This document shows positions 55,288 to 63,715 of a stretch of 64,000 bases of DNA, one piece after another. This DNA comes from Actinacidiphila rubida (GTDB taxonomy: Bacteria; Actinomycetota; Actinomycetes; Streptomycetales; Streptomycetaceae): NCBI RefSeq assembly GCF_900110255.1, contig NZ_FODD01000007.1, positions 186,001-250,000 on the forward strand, given 5' to 3'. The stretch's first letter is position 1, and each line of letters begins with the position of its first letter. The notes under the pieces were generated by a model that was given only the letters and a program-made list of their open reading frames with translations, was not told the DNA's origin and searched no databases. Position numbers and translations under genes: made by a program.

Positions 55288-56271
55288 TCAGGCGTCGCCG
55301 TCTGGCGCGGACGCTGTGCCACGGTCGTCCGTGCCCGGTGACGCGGCGTCCAGTGCCAGCATCCAGTCCTGGCCGACCAGGTCGTGGCCGAAGCTGTGGT
55401 GCGGTTTCTCGGCGACCAGTTCGAAGCCCGCGCGCTGGTAGATCCGGCGGGCGTCGGTGAGGACGTCGTTGGTCCACAGTACGAGCCGGCGGTATCCGGC
55501 GTCCTTGGCGAAGGCGACGCAGGCGTCCACGAGCATGCGACCTATGCCGTGGCCGCGCGCGGCGGGGTCGACGACCAGCAGTCGCAGGCGGGCGGCGCCG
55601 GGCTGCTCGTCGCGCATGCAGAAGACACATCCGACGCGTTCGCCGTCGAGTTCGGCGATCCATGCGGCTTCGGTCCTCGGGTCGTGTCCGGCCGCGTAGT
55701 CGGCGACGATCCGGGCGACGAGTGCCTCGTACTCGTCGTTCCAGTCGAACTGCCGGGTGTAGACGGCGGCGTTGAGTTCGATGGTCCAGCCCAGGTCGCC
55801 CGGGCGTGGCGCGCGCAGGGACACGTCGGGACGGAGCGGGCCGCGGTGCCGGTCGTCGTGGAGTATCTCCCGGACGGTGCGCATGGCGTCGGTGAGCCGG
55901 GCGCGATCCTCGCGGGGGAGCGTGCCGAGGAGGGTGCCCACGGCCTCCTCGGAGCGTTCCTCCAGGAGAGACGCCGCTTCGTGACCGCTGGACGTCAGCT
56001 CTATCCGCTGCCGTCGCGCGTCGCGTTCGGAGGGGCCGCGAGTGACCAGCTCCTGCTGTTCGAACTTGGCCAGCATGCGGCTGAGATGCCCGGCGTCGAG
56101 GGACAGTTCGACGCGCAGGTCTGCGGCGTCGGTGTGGCGGCTGTGCGCGAGTTCGTACAGCACGCGCGCCTCGGTCAGCGTGAACGGGGTGTGCAGGTGG
56201 CGGCTGTAGTCCAGCGCGCCGATGAGGTTGGTGTAGAAGCGGTTGAACTCGCGGATCTCCTTGACGGCCAT
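55288..56271 (-). CDS. MarR-GNAT fusion regulator/acetyltransferase
   Basis: A 327-residue protein; the ATG at 56271 follows AGGGGGGC. Residues 1-145 form a MarR winged helix (FTLTEARVLYELAHSRHTDA, LDAGHLSRMLAKFEQQELVT, RGPSERDARRQRIELT). Residues 155-315 form a GNAT acetyltransferase (WTIELNAAVYTRQFDWNDEY, AARLRLLVVDPAARGHGIGR with the acetyl-CoA loop, LVLWTNDVLTDARRIYQRAG). Such fusions are a recurrent actinobacterial family whose acetyl acceptor is usually unknown. A MarR-type palindrome lies 46 bases upstream, so autorepression is likely. Confidence 0.92.
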   Translation of the reverse strand: MAVKEIREFNRFYTNLIGALDYSRHLHTPFTLTEARVLYELAHSRHTDAADLRVELSLDAGHLSRMLAKFEQQELVTRGPSERDARRQRIELTSSGHEAASLLEERSEEAVGTLLGTLPREDRARLTDAMRTVREILHDDRHRGPLRPDVSLRAPRPGDLGWTIELNAAVYTRQFDWNDEYEALVARIVADYAAGHDPRTEAAWIAELDGERVGCVFCMRDEQPGAARLRLLVVDPAARGHGIGRMLVDACVAFAKDAGYRRLVLWTNDVLTDARRIYQRAGFELVAEKPHHSFGHDLVGQDWMLALDAASPGTDDRGTASAPDGDA

Positions 56272-56316
56272 GGTGCCCCCCTGCGGTGCGGTCGCGGCTG
56301 CGATCACTCGGATTTC

Positions 56317-56331
56317 TTTGCCTGAGTCAAA
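56317..56331. promoter_or_regulatory. MarR-type operator
   Basis: TTTGCCTGAGTCAAA has the symmetric form TTTGNCTNAGNCAAA. On the minus strand it overlaps a -35-like TTGACT (56330-56325), so the fusion protein may block its own promoter. Confidence 0.6.
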
Positions 56332-56385
56332 GGTAGACCCGTGGCCGGTCCGGTGGAAGGGGGTGGGGACGGCCTGTGGATAACC

Positions 56386-57489
56386 TCAGGAACGGGTCTT
56401 CGGCGGTGCGGTCGAGGCCCTGACCATGAGTTCGGTGGCGATCGTGGCGACACCGCCGGGCGGGGAGGACTGCCGGCCCATGACGAGCCGGCCCGCCCGC
56501 GCGCCCGCTTCCTGCAGCGGAATGCGGACGGTGGTCAGCGCGGGCGACGCGTCGACGCTGAACGGCAGGTCGTCGAACCCGGCGACCGAGATGTCGCCGG
56601 GAATGTTCAGCCCGCGGTCCCGCAGCGCCGCGCACACGCCGAGCGCGACCGTGTCGTTGGCCGCGACTATGGCCGTCACGTCCGGTTCCCTGCGCAGCAG
56701 TTCGAGTGCCGCGTCGTAGCCGGAGGCGCGGTCGTACCCGCCGTGCACCGTCAGCCGCGACGCATCGCCGCCGGCCGTGCCGTCCGCTCCTGCCGCTGTC
56801 CGCGGTCCCAGTCCGTAGGCGGCCAGGGCCGCTCGGTGGCCCTCCAACCGGTGCCGGGTGGTGCTGCGCTCGAGGGGGCCGGTCACGCAGCCGATCTTCC
56901 GGTGGCCGAGGGAGAGCAGGTGCTCGGTGAGCCGCCGGGCGCCGCCGCGGTTGTCGAAGGCGACCGTCGTCACCCCCGGCGACTCGTCGGGGAACGTCAG
57001 TGGCGGCCGCCCGCAGAGCACCACCGCCGTGCCGGACGCCGCGAGCCGGGCCAGTCGCGCGGTGACCGCGGCGGTGTGGGCCTCGTCCTCCACCGCCCCG
57101 CCGGTGAGCACCACGCCAGCCGCCCGCTGCCGCTCGAGGAGCGTCAGATAGGTCAGTTCGGCCTCCGGAGAGCCCCCGGTGTTGCAGACCACGGCGAGCT
57201 TGCCGCCGGCGGGTCCGGATCCCCCCGCGCCGATCTCGCTCTGGAGGGCGCTGGCGATGAGCCCGAAGAACGGGTCGGCGACGTCGTTGACGAGGACCCC
57301 GACCAGGTCGGAGGTGGCGGCCGCGAGGGCGCGGGCCTGACCGTTGACGACGTAGTCCAGTTCTTCCACCGCGCGCTGCACGCGCTCGCGGGTGCTGCCC
57401 GCCACCGGGTAGTTGCCGTTGAGGACGCGCGAGACCGTCGCCGAGGACACCCCGGCGCGTGCGGCGACGTCGGCCAGAGTCACTGCCAT
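56386..57489 (-). CDS. LacI-family repressor of the adjacent catabolic cassette
   Basis: A 367-residue protein after GAGAGGAA. The N-terminal HTH is VTLADVAARAGVSSATVSRV followed by LNGNYPVAGSTRERVQRAVE and hinge VVNGQARALAAATSDLVGVL. The ligand domain follows with VNDVADPFFGLIASALQSEI, AIVAANDTVALGVCAALRDR and DISVAGFDDLPFSVDASPAL. It is divergent from a three-gene operon across 373 bases containing two operators. By family it senses a sugar or derivative; which one is unknown. Confidence 0.93.
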   Translation of the reverse strand: MAVTLADVAARAGVSSATVSRVLNGNYPVAGSTRERVQRAVEELDYVVNGQARALAAATSDLVGVLVNDVADPFFGLIASALQSEIGAGGSGPAGGKLAVVCNTGGSPEAELTYLTLLERQRAAGVVLTGGAVEDEAHTAAVTARLARLAASGTAVVLCGRPPLTFPDESPGVTTVAFDNRGGARRLTEHLLSLGHRKIGCVTGPLERSTTRHRLEGHRAALAAYGLGPRTAAGADGTAGGDASRLTVHGGYDRASGYDAALELLRREPDVTAIVAANDTVALGVCAALRDRGLNIPGDISVAGFDDLPFSVDASPALTTVRIPLQEAGARAGRLVMGRQSSPPGGVATIATELMVRASTAPPKTRS

Positions 57490-57721
57490 CGGGGTCGGGT
57501 TCCTCTCGTGCTCGCGGCCGCGCCGGTGCGGGTGCCGGTGGTCGTGGTGGTGGTGCGGACGGCTCCCGCTCCCGCGGGCCGCCCCGTGTAGCGGCTCATG
57601 CTCTCACTGACGCGCCACGAGCGGGAGCGGTGCCCGCCCCGTTGTGGGGAAGGGCTCATCGCGGGGGTGCACGAGAGGGAAATCAGAGGACGGTGCCGAC
57701 CGGAGAGCATGAGTACGCGTC

Positions 57722-57735
57722 GGTAAGCGCTTTCC
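57722..57735. promoter_or_regulatory. LacI-type operator, upstream copy
   Basis: GGTAAGCGCTTTCC, a near-perfect palindrome with the AAGCGCTT core. Its centre is 76 bases from that of the second copy. Confidence 0.7.
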
Positions 57736-57758
57736 GCTGCTTATCTCATGATGCCATC

Positions 57759-57788
57759 TTGTCGCTCCTGCCGCCTGCGGGCTAGCTT
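57759..57788 (+). promoter_or_regulatory. Promoter of the dehydrogenase-DUF993-isomerase cassette
   Basis: TTGTCG (57759-57764), spacer 18, TAGCTT (57783-57788). The downstream operator at 57798 would cover the start site. Confidence 0.5.
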
Positions 57789-57797
57789 TGCCTGAGA

Positions 57798-57811
57798 AGA
57801 AAGCGCTTGCT
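57798..57811. promoter_or_regulatory. LacI-type operator, downstream copy
   Basis: AGAAAGCGCTTGCT with the AAGCGCTT core at 57801-57808, just after the predicted transcription start. Together with the copy at 57722 it brackets the promoter. Confidence 0.75.
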
Positions 57812-57862
57812 TCCCGTGGGATGCGCACCCTTCCCCGTGATCGACAGCCGAGGAGAGACCCT

Positions 57863-59014
57863 GTGACACGCAGAACAGTCCGGATCGCCATGAACGGCGT
57901 CACCGGCCGCATGGGATACCGGCAGCATCTGGTGAGGTCGCTGCTCCGGCTGCGCGAGGAGGGCGGCCTCGATCTGGGCGACGGCACCACGCTCTGGCCG
58001 GAACCGGTGCTCGTCGGCCGGCGCGAGCACGCGCTGAGGGCGCTCGCCGAGCGCCACGGCCTGGAGCACTGGAGCACCGACCTCGACGCCGTGCTCGCCG
58101 ACCCGTCGATCGAGATCTACTTCGACGCCCAGGTCACCTCGGCGCGCGAGGAGGCGGTGAAGAAGGCGATCGCCGCGGGCAAGCACGTCTACTGCGAGAA
58201 GCCCACGGGCACCACCCTCGCCGGGGCGGTCGAACTCGCCCGCCTCGCCGACGCGGCCGGGATCAAGCACGGCGTGGTCCAGGACAAGTTGTTCCTGCCC
58301 GGCCTGCTCAAGTTGCGCCGGCTGGTGGAGGGCGGCTTCTTCGGCCGGATCCTGTCCGTGCGCGGCGAGTTCGGCTACTGGGTGTTCGAGGGCGACTGGC
58401 AGAGCGCCCAGCGCCCGTCGTGGAACTACCGTGCCCAGGACGGCGGCGGCATCGTCGTCGACATGTTCCCGCACTGGGAGTACGTGCTGCACGAACTGTT
58501 CGGCCGGGTGCGCAGCGTGCAGGCGCTCACCGCCACGCACATCCCGCAGCGCTGGGACGAACAGGGCAAGCCCTACGACGCGACGGCCGACGACGCCGCG
58601 TACGGCATCTTCGAACTCGAGGGCGGGGCGATCGCGCAGATCAACTCCTCGTGGGCGGTCCGCGTCAACCGCGACGAACTGGTCGAGTTCCAGGTGGACG
58701 GCACCCACGGCTCGGCCGTCGCAGGGCTGCGCAACTGCCGTGTCCAGCACCGCTCGGCCACGCCCAAGCCGGTGTGGAACCCCGACCTGCCCGCCACCGA
58801 GGCGTTCCGCTCCCAGTGGCAGGAGGTGCCGGACAACGGCGAGTTCGACAACGGGTTCAAGGCCCAGTGGGAACTGTTCCTGCGCCACGTGGTGCTCGAC
58901 GCGCCGTGGCGCTGGGACCTGGGCGCCGGCGCCCGGGGAGTGCAGCTCGCCGAACTCGGCCTCAAGTCCGCGGCCGAGGGACGCCGCATCGAGGTCCCGG
59001 AGCTGTCGCTGTGA
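57863..59014 (+). CDS. Gfo/Idh/MocA-family NAD(P)-dependent sugar dehydrogenase
   Basis: A 383-residue protein from the GTG at 57863, six bases after GAGGAGA. The N-terminal Rossmann fold begins VRIAMNGVTGRMGYRQHL and contains the family lysine in HVYCEKPTGT; the C-terminal alpha/beta domain includes GGGIVVDMFPHWEYVLHELF, with the His in the usual catalytic position. The NGVTGRMG loop is unlike the common GxGxxG of the family. It should oxidise a sugar, polyol or glycoside hydroxyl. It heads a three-gene operon with 4-base overlaps and is controlled by the divergent LacI protein. Confidence 0.88.
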   Translation: MTRRTVRIAMNGVTGRMGYRQHLVRSLLRLREEGGLDLGDGTTLWPEPVLVGRREHALRALAERHGLEHWSTDLDAVLADPSIEIYFDAQVTSAREEAVKKAIAAGKHVYCEKPTGTTLAGAVELARLADAAGIKHGVVQDKLFLPGLLKLRRLVEGGFFGRILSVRGEFGYWVFEGDWQSAQRPSWNYRAQDGGGIVVDMFPHWEYVLHELFGRVRSVQALTATHIPQRWDEQGKPYDATADDAAYGIFELEGGAIAQINSSWAVRVNRDELVEFQVDGTHGSAVAGLRNCRVQHRSATPKPVWNPDLPATEAFRSQWQEVPDNGEFDNGFKAQWELFLRHVVLDAPWRWDLGAGARGVQLAELGLKSAAEGRRIEVPELSL

Positions 59015-60165
59015 GCATCGTGCTGCCCCAGGACACCGGCGAAACCCGCACCTATGTGCCGAGATCCGAACCCGTCACCTATGTGACGGATCTGCCGCTG
59101 CGCAGCCGCGTCGTGTACTCGGCGGCGCATGTCGTGGCCGACCCGCTGCGGACCGCCGCGGACGCCCCGGCCGTCGTCGGCTGGGACGCCACCCTCGCCT
59201 TCCGCCGCCACCTGTGGGCACACGGCCTGGGCGTGGCCGAGGCGATGGACACCGCTCAGCGAGGCATGGGCCTGGACTGGGCGGGCGCCGCGGAGCTGAT
59301 CCGCCGCTCGTCCGCGGAGGCCCGGTCCGTGGGCGGACGCATCGCCTGCGGTGTCGGCACCGACCAGCTCACCGTGCCCGCGGCGACCGCCGACGAGGTG
59401 AGGGCGGCGTACGAGGAGCAGCTCGCCGTCGTGGAGGCCGCCGGATCGCAGGCCGTGCTGATGGCCTCCCGCGCGCTGGCGGCCGTGGCCAAGGGTCCCG
59501 ACGACTACCTGGAGGTGTACGGGCACCTGCTGCGCCAGGCCGCGGAGCCGGTGATCCTCCACTGGCTGGGGCCCATGTTCGACCCCGCCCTCGCCGGCTA
59601 CTGGGGCAGCGACGACCTCGACGCCGCGACGGAGACGTTCCTCCAGGTCGTCGCCGCGCACCCGGACAAGGTCGACGGCGTGAAGATCTCCCTGCTCGAC
59701 GCGGGGCGCGAGGTGGCGCTGAGGCGCCGCCTGCCGCAGGGGGTCCGCTGCTACACCGGTGACGACTTCCACTACCCGGAGCTGATCGAGGGCGACGAGC
59801 AGGGCTTCAGCCACGCCCTGCTCGGCATCTTCGACCCCCTCGCTCCGGTCGCTGCGGCCGCCGTCAGCACCCTGGACACGGGCGACGCCGCGGGTTTCCG
59901 CGGTCTGCTCGACCCCACGGTGGAGCTGTCCCGGCACCTGTTCGGGGCACCGACCCGCTTCTACAAGACCGGTGTGGTCCTCCTCGCCTGGCTGGCCGGC
60001 CACCAGGACCACTTCACGATGGTCGGCGGCCTGCAGTCGGCGCGGTCCCTGCCGCACCTGGCGCGGGCCTATGAACTGGCCGACCGCGTCGGGCTGTTTC
60101 CCGACCCCGCGCTCGCGGCCTCGCGCATGCGCGGCCTTCTCGCCGTGTACGGGGTGGACGCATGA
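59011..60165 (+). CDS. DUF993 protein (DapA-like barrel)
   Basis: A 384-residue cytosolic protein. The GTG at 59011 overlaps the previous stop (GTGA). Visible stretches: SRVVYSAAHVVADPLRTAAD, GWDATLAFRRHLWAHGLGVA, AMDTAQRGMGLDWAGAAELI, PVILHWLGPMFDPALAGYWG, KVDGVKISLLDAGREVALRR with a Lys in the place of the Schiff-base lysine of DapA/NAL aldolases, and RCYTGDDFHYPELIEGDEQG. This is the DUF993 family, related to dihydrodipicolinate synthase. No activity is established to my knowledge; a retro-aldol or lyase step is a reasonable guess. Confidence 0.8.
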   Translation: MSIVLPQDTGETRTYVPRSEPVTYVTDLPLRSRVVYSAAHVVADPLRTAADAPAVVGWDATLAFRRHLWAHGLGVAEAMDTAQRGMGLDWAGAAELIRRSSAEARSVGGRIACGVGTDQLTVPAATADEVRAAYEEQLAVVEAAGSQAVLMASRALAAVAKGPDDYLEVYGHLLRQAAEPVILHWLGPMFDPALAGYWGSDDLDAATETFLQVVAAHPDKVDGVKISLLDAGREVALRRRLPQGVRCYTGDDFHYPELIEGDEQGFSHALLGIFDPLAPVAAAAVSTLDTGDAAGFRGLLDPTVELSRHLFGAPTRFYKTGVVLLAWLAGHQDHFTMVGGLQSARSLPHLARAYELADRVGLFPDPALAASRMRGLLAVYGVDA

Positions 60166-61007
60166 CCGGCATCACGGGCAATGGCCTGGCCCGGTTCAGC
60201 CTCAACCAGGAGACCATCCGGCAGTGGCCACTGCCCGCGCTCGCCGACGGGTGCGCTGCCGCCGGTGTCACCCGCGTCGGCCTGTGGCGGGCGCCGGTCC
60301 AGGAGTACGGCGTCGAGCGGGCCGCGGCCCTGATGCGTGACAGCGGGCTGAGCGTCACCTCGCTGTGCCGCGGCGGCTTCTTCACGGCCGTGGAGCCCGC
60401 GGCGCGCGCGGCGGCGCTGGACGACAACCGGGCGGCCGTCGACGAGGCCGCGGCGCTCGGCGCCCCGACCCTCCTGCTGGTCTCCGGCGGCCTGGCCGAC
60501 GGTGAGCGCGACCTCGTGCCGGCCCGGCAGCGGGTCGCCGACGCCGTCGCCGAACTCGCGCCCTACGCGGCCGCGCGCGGGGTGCGGCTGGCGATCGAGC
60601 CGCTGCACCCGATGTACGCGTCGGACCGCTGCGTCGTCTCCACGCTCGGACAGGCCCTCGACATCGCCGAGCGGTTCCCCGCAGAGCAGGTCGGCGTCGT
60701 CGTCGACACCTATCACTTGTGGTGGGACGAGCGGGTCCCGGCCGGGATCGTCCGCGCCGGTGAGGGCGGCCGGATCGCGTGCTTCCAGGTGGCCGACTGG
60801 GTCACGCCGCTGCCCGAAGGGGTGCTCGTGGGCCGCGGTCAGCTCGGCGACGGGTGCGTGGACCTGCGCGGATTCCGCGAGCAGGTCGACGCCGCGGGCT
60901 ATCGCGGCGACATCGAGGTGGAGATCTTCAACGCCGGTCTGTGGGCGCGTGACGGCCGGGAGGTGCTCGCGGAGGTCGTCGACCGCTACCGCCGACACGT
61001 GCTCTGA
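60162..61007 (+). CDS. Sugar phosphate isomerase/epimerase-like protein
   Basis: A 281-residue xylose-isomerase-like barrel. The ATG at 60162 overlaps the DUF993 stop (ATGA). Metal-binding candidates: E in LAIEPLHPMYASDR, D and H in VGVVVDTYHLWWDE, and E in GYRGDIEVEIFNAGLWAR. Members of this family isomerise or epimerise keto-sugars or inososes. As the third gene of the cassette it would act on the product of the dehydrogenase or DUF993 protein. Confidence 0.88.
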   Translation: MTGITGNGLARFSLNQETIRQWPLPALADGCAAAGVTRVGLWRAPVQEYGVERAAALMRDSGLSVTSLCRGGFFTAVEPAARAAALDDNRAAVDEAAALGAPTLLLVSGGLADGERDLVPARQRVADAVAELAPYAAARGVRLAIEPLHPMYASDRCVVSTLGQALDIAERFPAEQVGVVVDTYHLWWDERVPAGIVRAGEGGRIACFQVADWVTPLPEGVLVGRGQLGDGCVDLRGFREQVDAAGYRGDIEVEIFNAGLWARDGREVLAEVVDRYRRHVL

Positions 61008-61368
61008 AAGACCTCCGGAAAATTTCCGGTTCCGGCGTACAACCCTTCCCGCCGGTGGCCGGTCGTACATGGCATCAAGGCTCCCGGGAGGGGTTCGGGG
61101 AGCTGGAGGGTAAGTACGCCCGAGGGGGGCTTCGGGGGTATGGGGGGAACGCGAAGAGGGGTCCGGCATCGCGCCGGACCCCTCTTCGCGTTCGCAGGCG
61201 GGCGTCCGGCCACCGCCCCAGGGGACCCGTCCGGGGCCGCTCCCGGCTGAGGGTCCGCCTCGGCTCGGAGCGGTTGTCCACAGGCCCGCGCTCGGGCCCC
61301 GCGGGCTGTCCGCGGCTGACGGTACCTTCGGAACCGACGACCGCCGGAGCCGCGAAGGGAGGCCGGGG
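61008..61368. other. Gap between the cassette and the helicase gene
   Basis: These 361 bases contain a 21-bp-stem terminator at 61147-61193 and the helicase promoter region. No gene is apparent. Confidence 0.6.
61147..61193 (+). terminator. Very strong terminator hairpin
   Basis: Perfect 21-bp arms (61147-61167 and 61173-61193) around a five-base loop. It ends the LacI-controlled operon 140 bases after its last stop. Confidence 0.9.
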
Positions 61369-63591
61369 ATGAGCGAGTCGCCTCACCTGTCGGTGCTCGA
61401 AGGCGTCCTGGAACGCATCACGTACGCGAACGAGGACAACGGCTACACCGTCGCGCGTGTGGACACCGGACGCGGCTCGGACGACCTGCTGACGGTCGTC
61501 GGCGCACTGCTGGGGGCGCAGCCCGGCGAGTCGCTGCGCATGCACGGCCGCTGGGGGTCGCACCCGCAGTACGGCAAGCAGTTCACCGTCGAGAACTACA
61601 CCACCGTGCTGCCGGCCACGATCCAGGGCATCCGCCGCTATCTCGGTTCGGGCCTGATCAAGGGCATCGGGCCGCGGATCGCCGAGCGCATCGTCGACCA
61701 CTTCGGCACCGGGACGCTGGATGTCATCGAGAGCGAGCCGACCCGCCTGGTGGAGGTTCCGGGACTCGGCCCCAAGCGGACGAAGCTGATCGCCGGCGCC
61801 TGGGAGGAGCAGAAGGCGATCAAGGAGGTCATGGTCTTCCTGCAGGGTGTGGGCGTGTCGACGTCGATCGCCGTGCGGATCTACAAGACCTACGAGGACG
61901 CCTCGATCTCGGTGGTGAAGAACCAGCCCTACCGCCTGGCCGCCGACGTGTGGGGCATCGGTTTCCTGACCGCCGACCGGTTGGCCCAGGCCGTCGGCAT
62001 CCCGCACGACAGTCCCGAGCGGGTCAAGGCCGGACTGCAGTACGCGCTGTCGCAGGCCACGGACGCCGGCAACTGCTACCTGCCCCAGGAGCAGCTGATC
62101 GCCGACGCGGTGAAGCTGCTGCAGGTCGACACCGGACTGGTCATCGACTGCCTCGGGGAGCTCGCCGGCGAGGAGGGTGTCGTCCGCGAGGATGTGCCGT
62201 CCCCCGACGGGGACGGGGAGCCGGTCAAGGCCGTGTACCTGGTGCCGTTCCACCGCGCCGAGATCTCCCTGGCGGCGCAGCTGATGCGGTTGCTGCGCGG
62301 GCCCGAGGACCGGCTGCCCGCGTTCGCCGACGTGGACTGGGACAAGGCCCTGGCGTGGCTGGCCGGCGCCACCGGCGCCGACCTGGCACCCGAGCAGGAG
62401 CAGGCCGTCCGGCTGGCCCTCACGCACAAGGTGGCGGTCCTCACCGGCGGGCCCGGCTGCGGCAAGTCCTACACGGTCCGCTCCGTGGTGGCCCTGGCCC
62501 TCGCCAAGAAGGCGAAGGTGGTGCTCGCCGCGCCGACCGGGCGCGCCGCCAAGCGGCTGGCGGAGCTGACCGGGGCCGAGGCGTCCACCGTCCACCGGCT
62601 GCTGGAGCTCAAGCCCGGAGGAGACGCCGCCTACGACCGGGACCGGCCGCTGGACGCCGATCTGGTGGTCGTCGACGAGGCGTCCATGCTGGACCTGCTG
62701 CTGGCGAACAAGCTGGTCAAGGCGGTGCCGCCCGGCGCCCACCTGCTGTTCGTCGGCGACGTGGACCAGCTTCCCAGCGTCGGCGCCGGCGAGGTCCTGC
62801 GCGACCTGCTGGCCGACGGCGGACCCGTCCCCGCCGTGCGCCTGACGAAGATCTTCCGGCAGGCCCAGCAGTCCGGTGTGGTCGCCAACGCGCACCGGAT
62901 CAACGCGGGGACACCCCCGGTCACCCAGGGCCTGGCCGATTTCTTCCTGTTCGCCGAGGAGGACGCGGAGGAGGCCGCCCGGCTCACCGTCGACGTGGTC
63001 GCCCGCCGCATCCCCGCCAGGTTCGGCCTCGACCCGCGGCGCGACGTGCAGGTGCTCGCGCCGATGCACCGCGGTCCGGCCGGCGCGGGCGTACTCAACG
63101 GACTCCTCCAGCAGGCCGTCACCCCGGCCCGCCCCGACCTGCCCGAGCGCCGCTTCGGCGGCCGGACCTTCCGCGTCGGCGACAAGGTCACCCAGATCAG
63201 GAACAACTACGACAAGGGTGCCAACGGCGTCTTCAACGGGACCGTCGGCGTCGTCACCGCCCTGGACGCCGTCGACCAGAAGCTGACCGTCCGCACCGAC
63301 GAGGACGAGGAGATCCCGTACGACTTCGACGAACTGGACGAACTGGTGCACGCGTATGCCGTGACCATCCACCGATCACAGGGAAGCGAGTACCCGGCGG
63401 TGGTGATCCCCGTCACCACGGGGGCCTGGATGATGCTCCAGCGGAACCTGCTCTACACGGCCGTCACCCGGGCGAAACGGCTGGTCGTCCTGGTCGGCTC
63501 CCGCCGCGCGATCGGCCAGGCGGTACGGACGGTCAGCGCCGGAAAGCGCTTCACGGCACTCGACCATCGGCTGTCCCAGGGCGCAAAATAG
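61369..63591 (+). CDS. recD2: RecD2-like SF1B DNA helicase
   Basis: A 740-residue protein after GGGAGG. The N-terminal OB-like and helix-hairpin-helix region is visible (SGLIKGIGPRIAERIVDHFG, VPGLGPKRTKLIAGAWEEQK). The helicase core has Walker A LTGGPGCGKSYTVRSV (near residue 360), motif Ia APTGRAAKRLAELTG, motif II VVDEASMLDLLLANKLV, LLFVGDVDQLPSVGAGEVLR, FRQAQQSGVVANAHRIN and the C-terminal UvrD-like YAVTIHRSQGSEYPAVVIPV. This is the stand-alone RecD2 type, not a RecBCD subunit; family members are 5'-3' helicases in DNA repair. Transcribed alone. Confidence 0.93.
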   Translation: MSESPHLSVLEGVLERITYANEDNGYTVARVDTGRGSDDLLTVVGALLGAQPGESLRMHGRWGSHPQYGKQFTVENYTTVLPATIQGIRRYLGSGLIKGIGPRIAERIVDHFGTGTLDVIESEPTRLVEVPGLGPKRTKLIAGAWEEQKAIKEVMVFLQGVGVSTSIAVRIYKTYEDASISVVKNQPYRLAADVWGIGFLTADRLAQAVGIPHDSPERVKAGLQYALSQATDAGNCYLPQEQLIADAVKLLQVDTGLVIDCLGELAGEEGVVREDVPSPDGDGEPVKAVYLVPFHRAEISLAAQLMRLLRGPEDRLPAFADVDWDKALAWLAGATGADLAPEQEQAVRLALTHKVAVLTGGPGCGKSYTVRSVVALALAKKAKVVLAAPTGRAAKRLAELTGAEASTVHRLLELKPGGDAAYDRDRPLDADLVVVDEASMLDLLLANKLVKAVPPGAHLLFVGDVDQLPSVGAGEVLRDLLADGGPVPAVRLTKIFRQAQQSGVVANAHRINAGTPPVTQGLADFFLFAEEDAEEAARLTVDVVARRIPARFGLDPRRDVQVLAPMHRGPAGAGVLNGLLQQAVTPARPDLPERRFGGRTFRVGDKVTQIRNNYDKGANGVFNGTVGVVTALDAVDQKLTVRTDEDEEIPYDFDELDELVHAYAVTIHRSQGSEYPAVVIPVTTGAWMMLQRNLLYTAVTRAKRLVVLVGSRRAIGQAVRTVSAGKRFTALDHRLSQGAK

Positions 63592-63715
63592 GCACTCCGT
63601 GCCACATTTCGGCCCGATGGCCGACCCCGAGTGCACACCTGAGTGCCAAATGGGGGACAGTGGACGTAGTCAGGGCACCTCGATGAAGAGGCAACACCGT
63701 CGGTGAGGGAATGAC

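Larger units (their letters stand above)
57490..57862. other. LacI/dehydrogenase divergent control region
   Basis: A 373-base region. Its right third holds the cassette promoter and two LacI-type operators; bases 57490-57715 show no clear element and must contain the LacI gene promoter. Confidence 0.6.
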
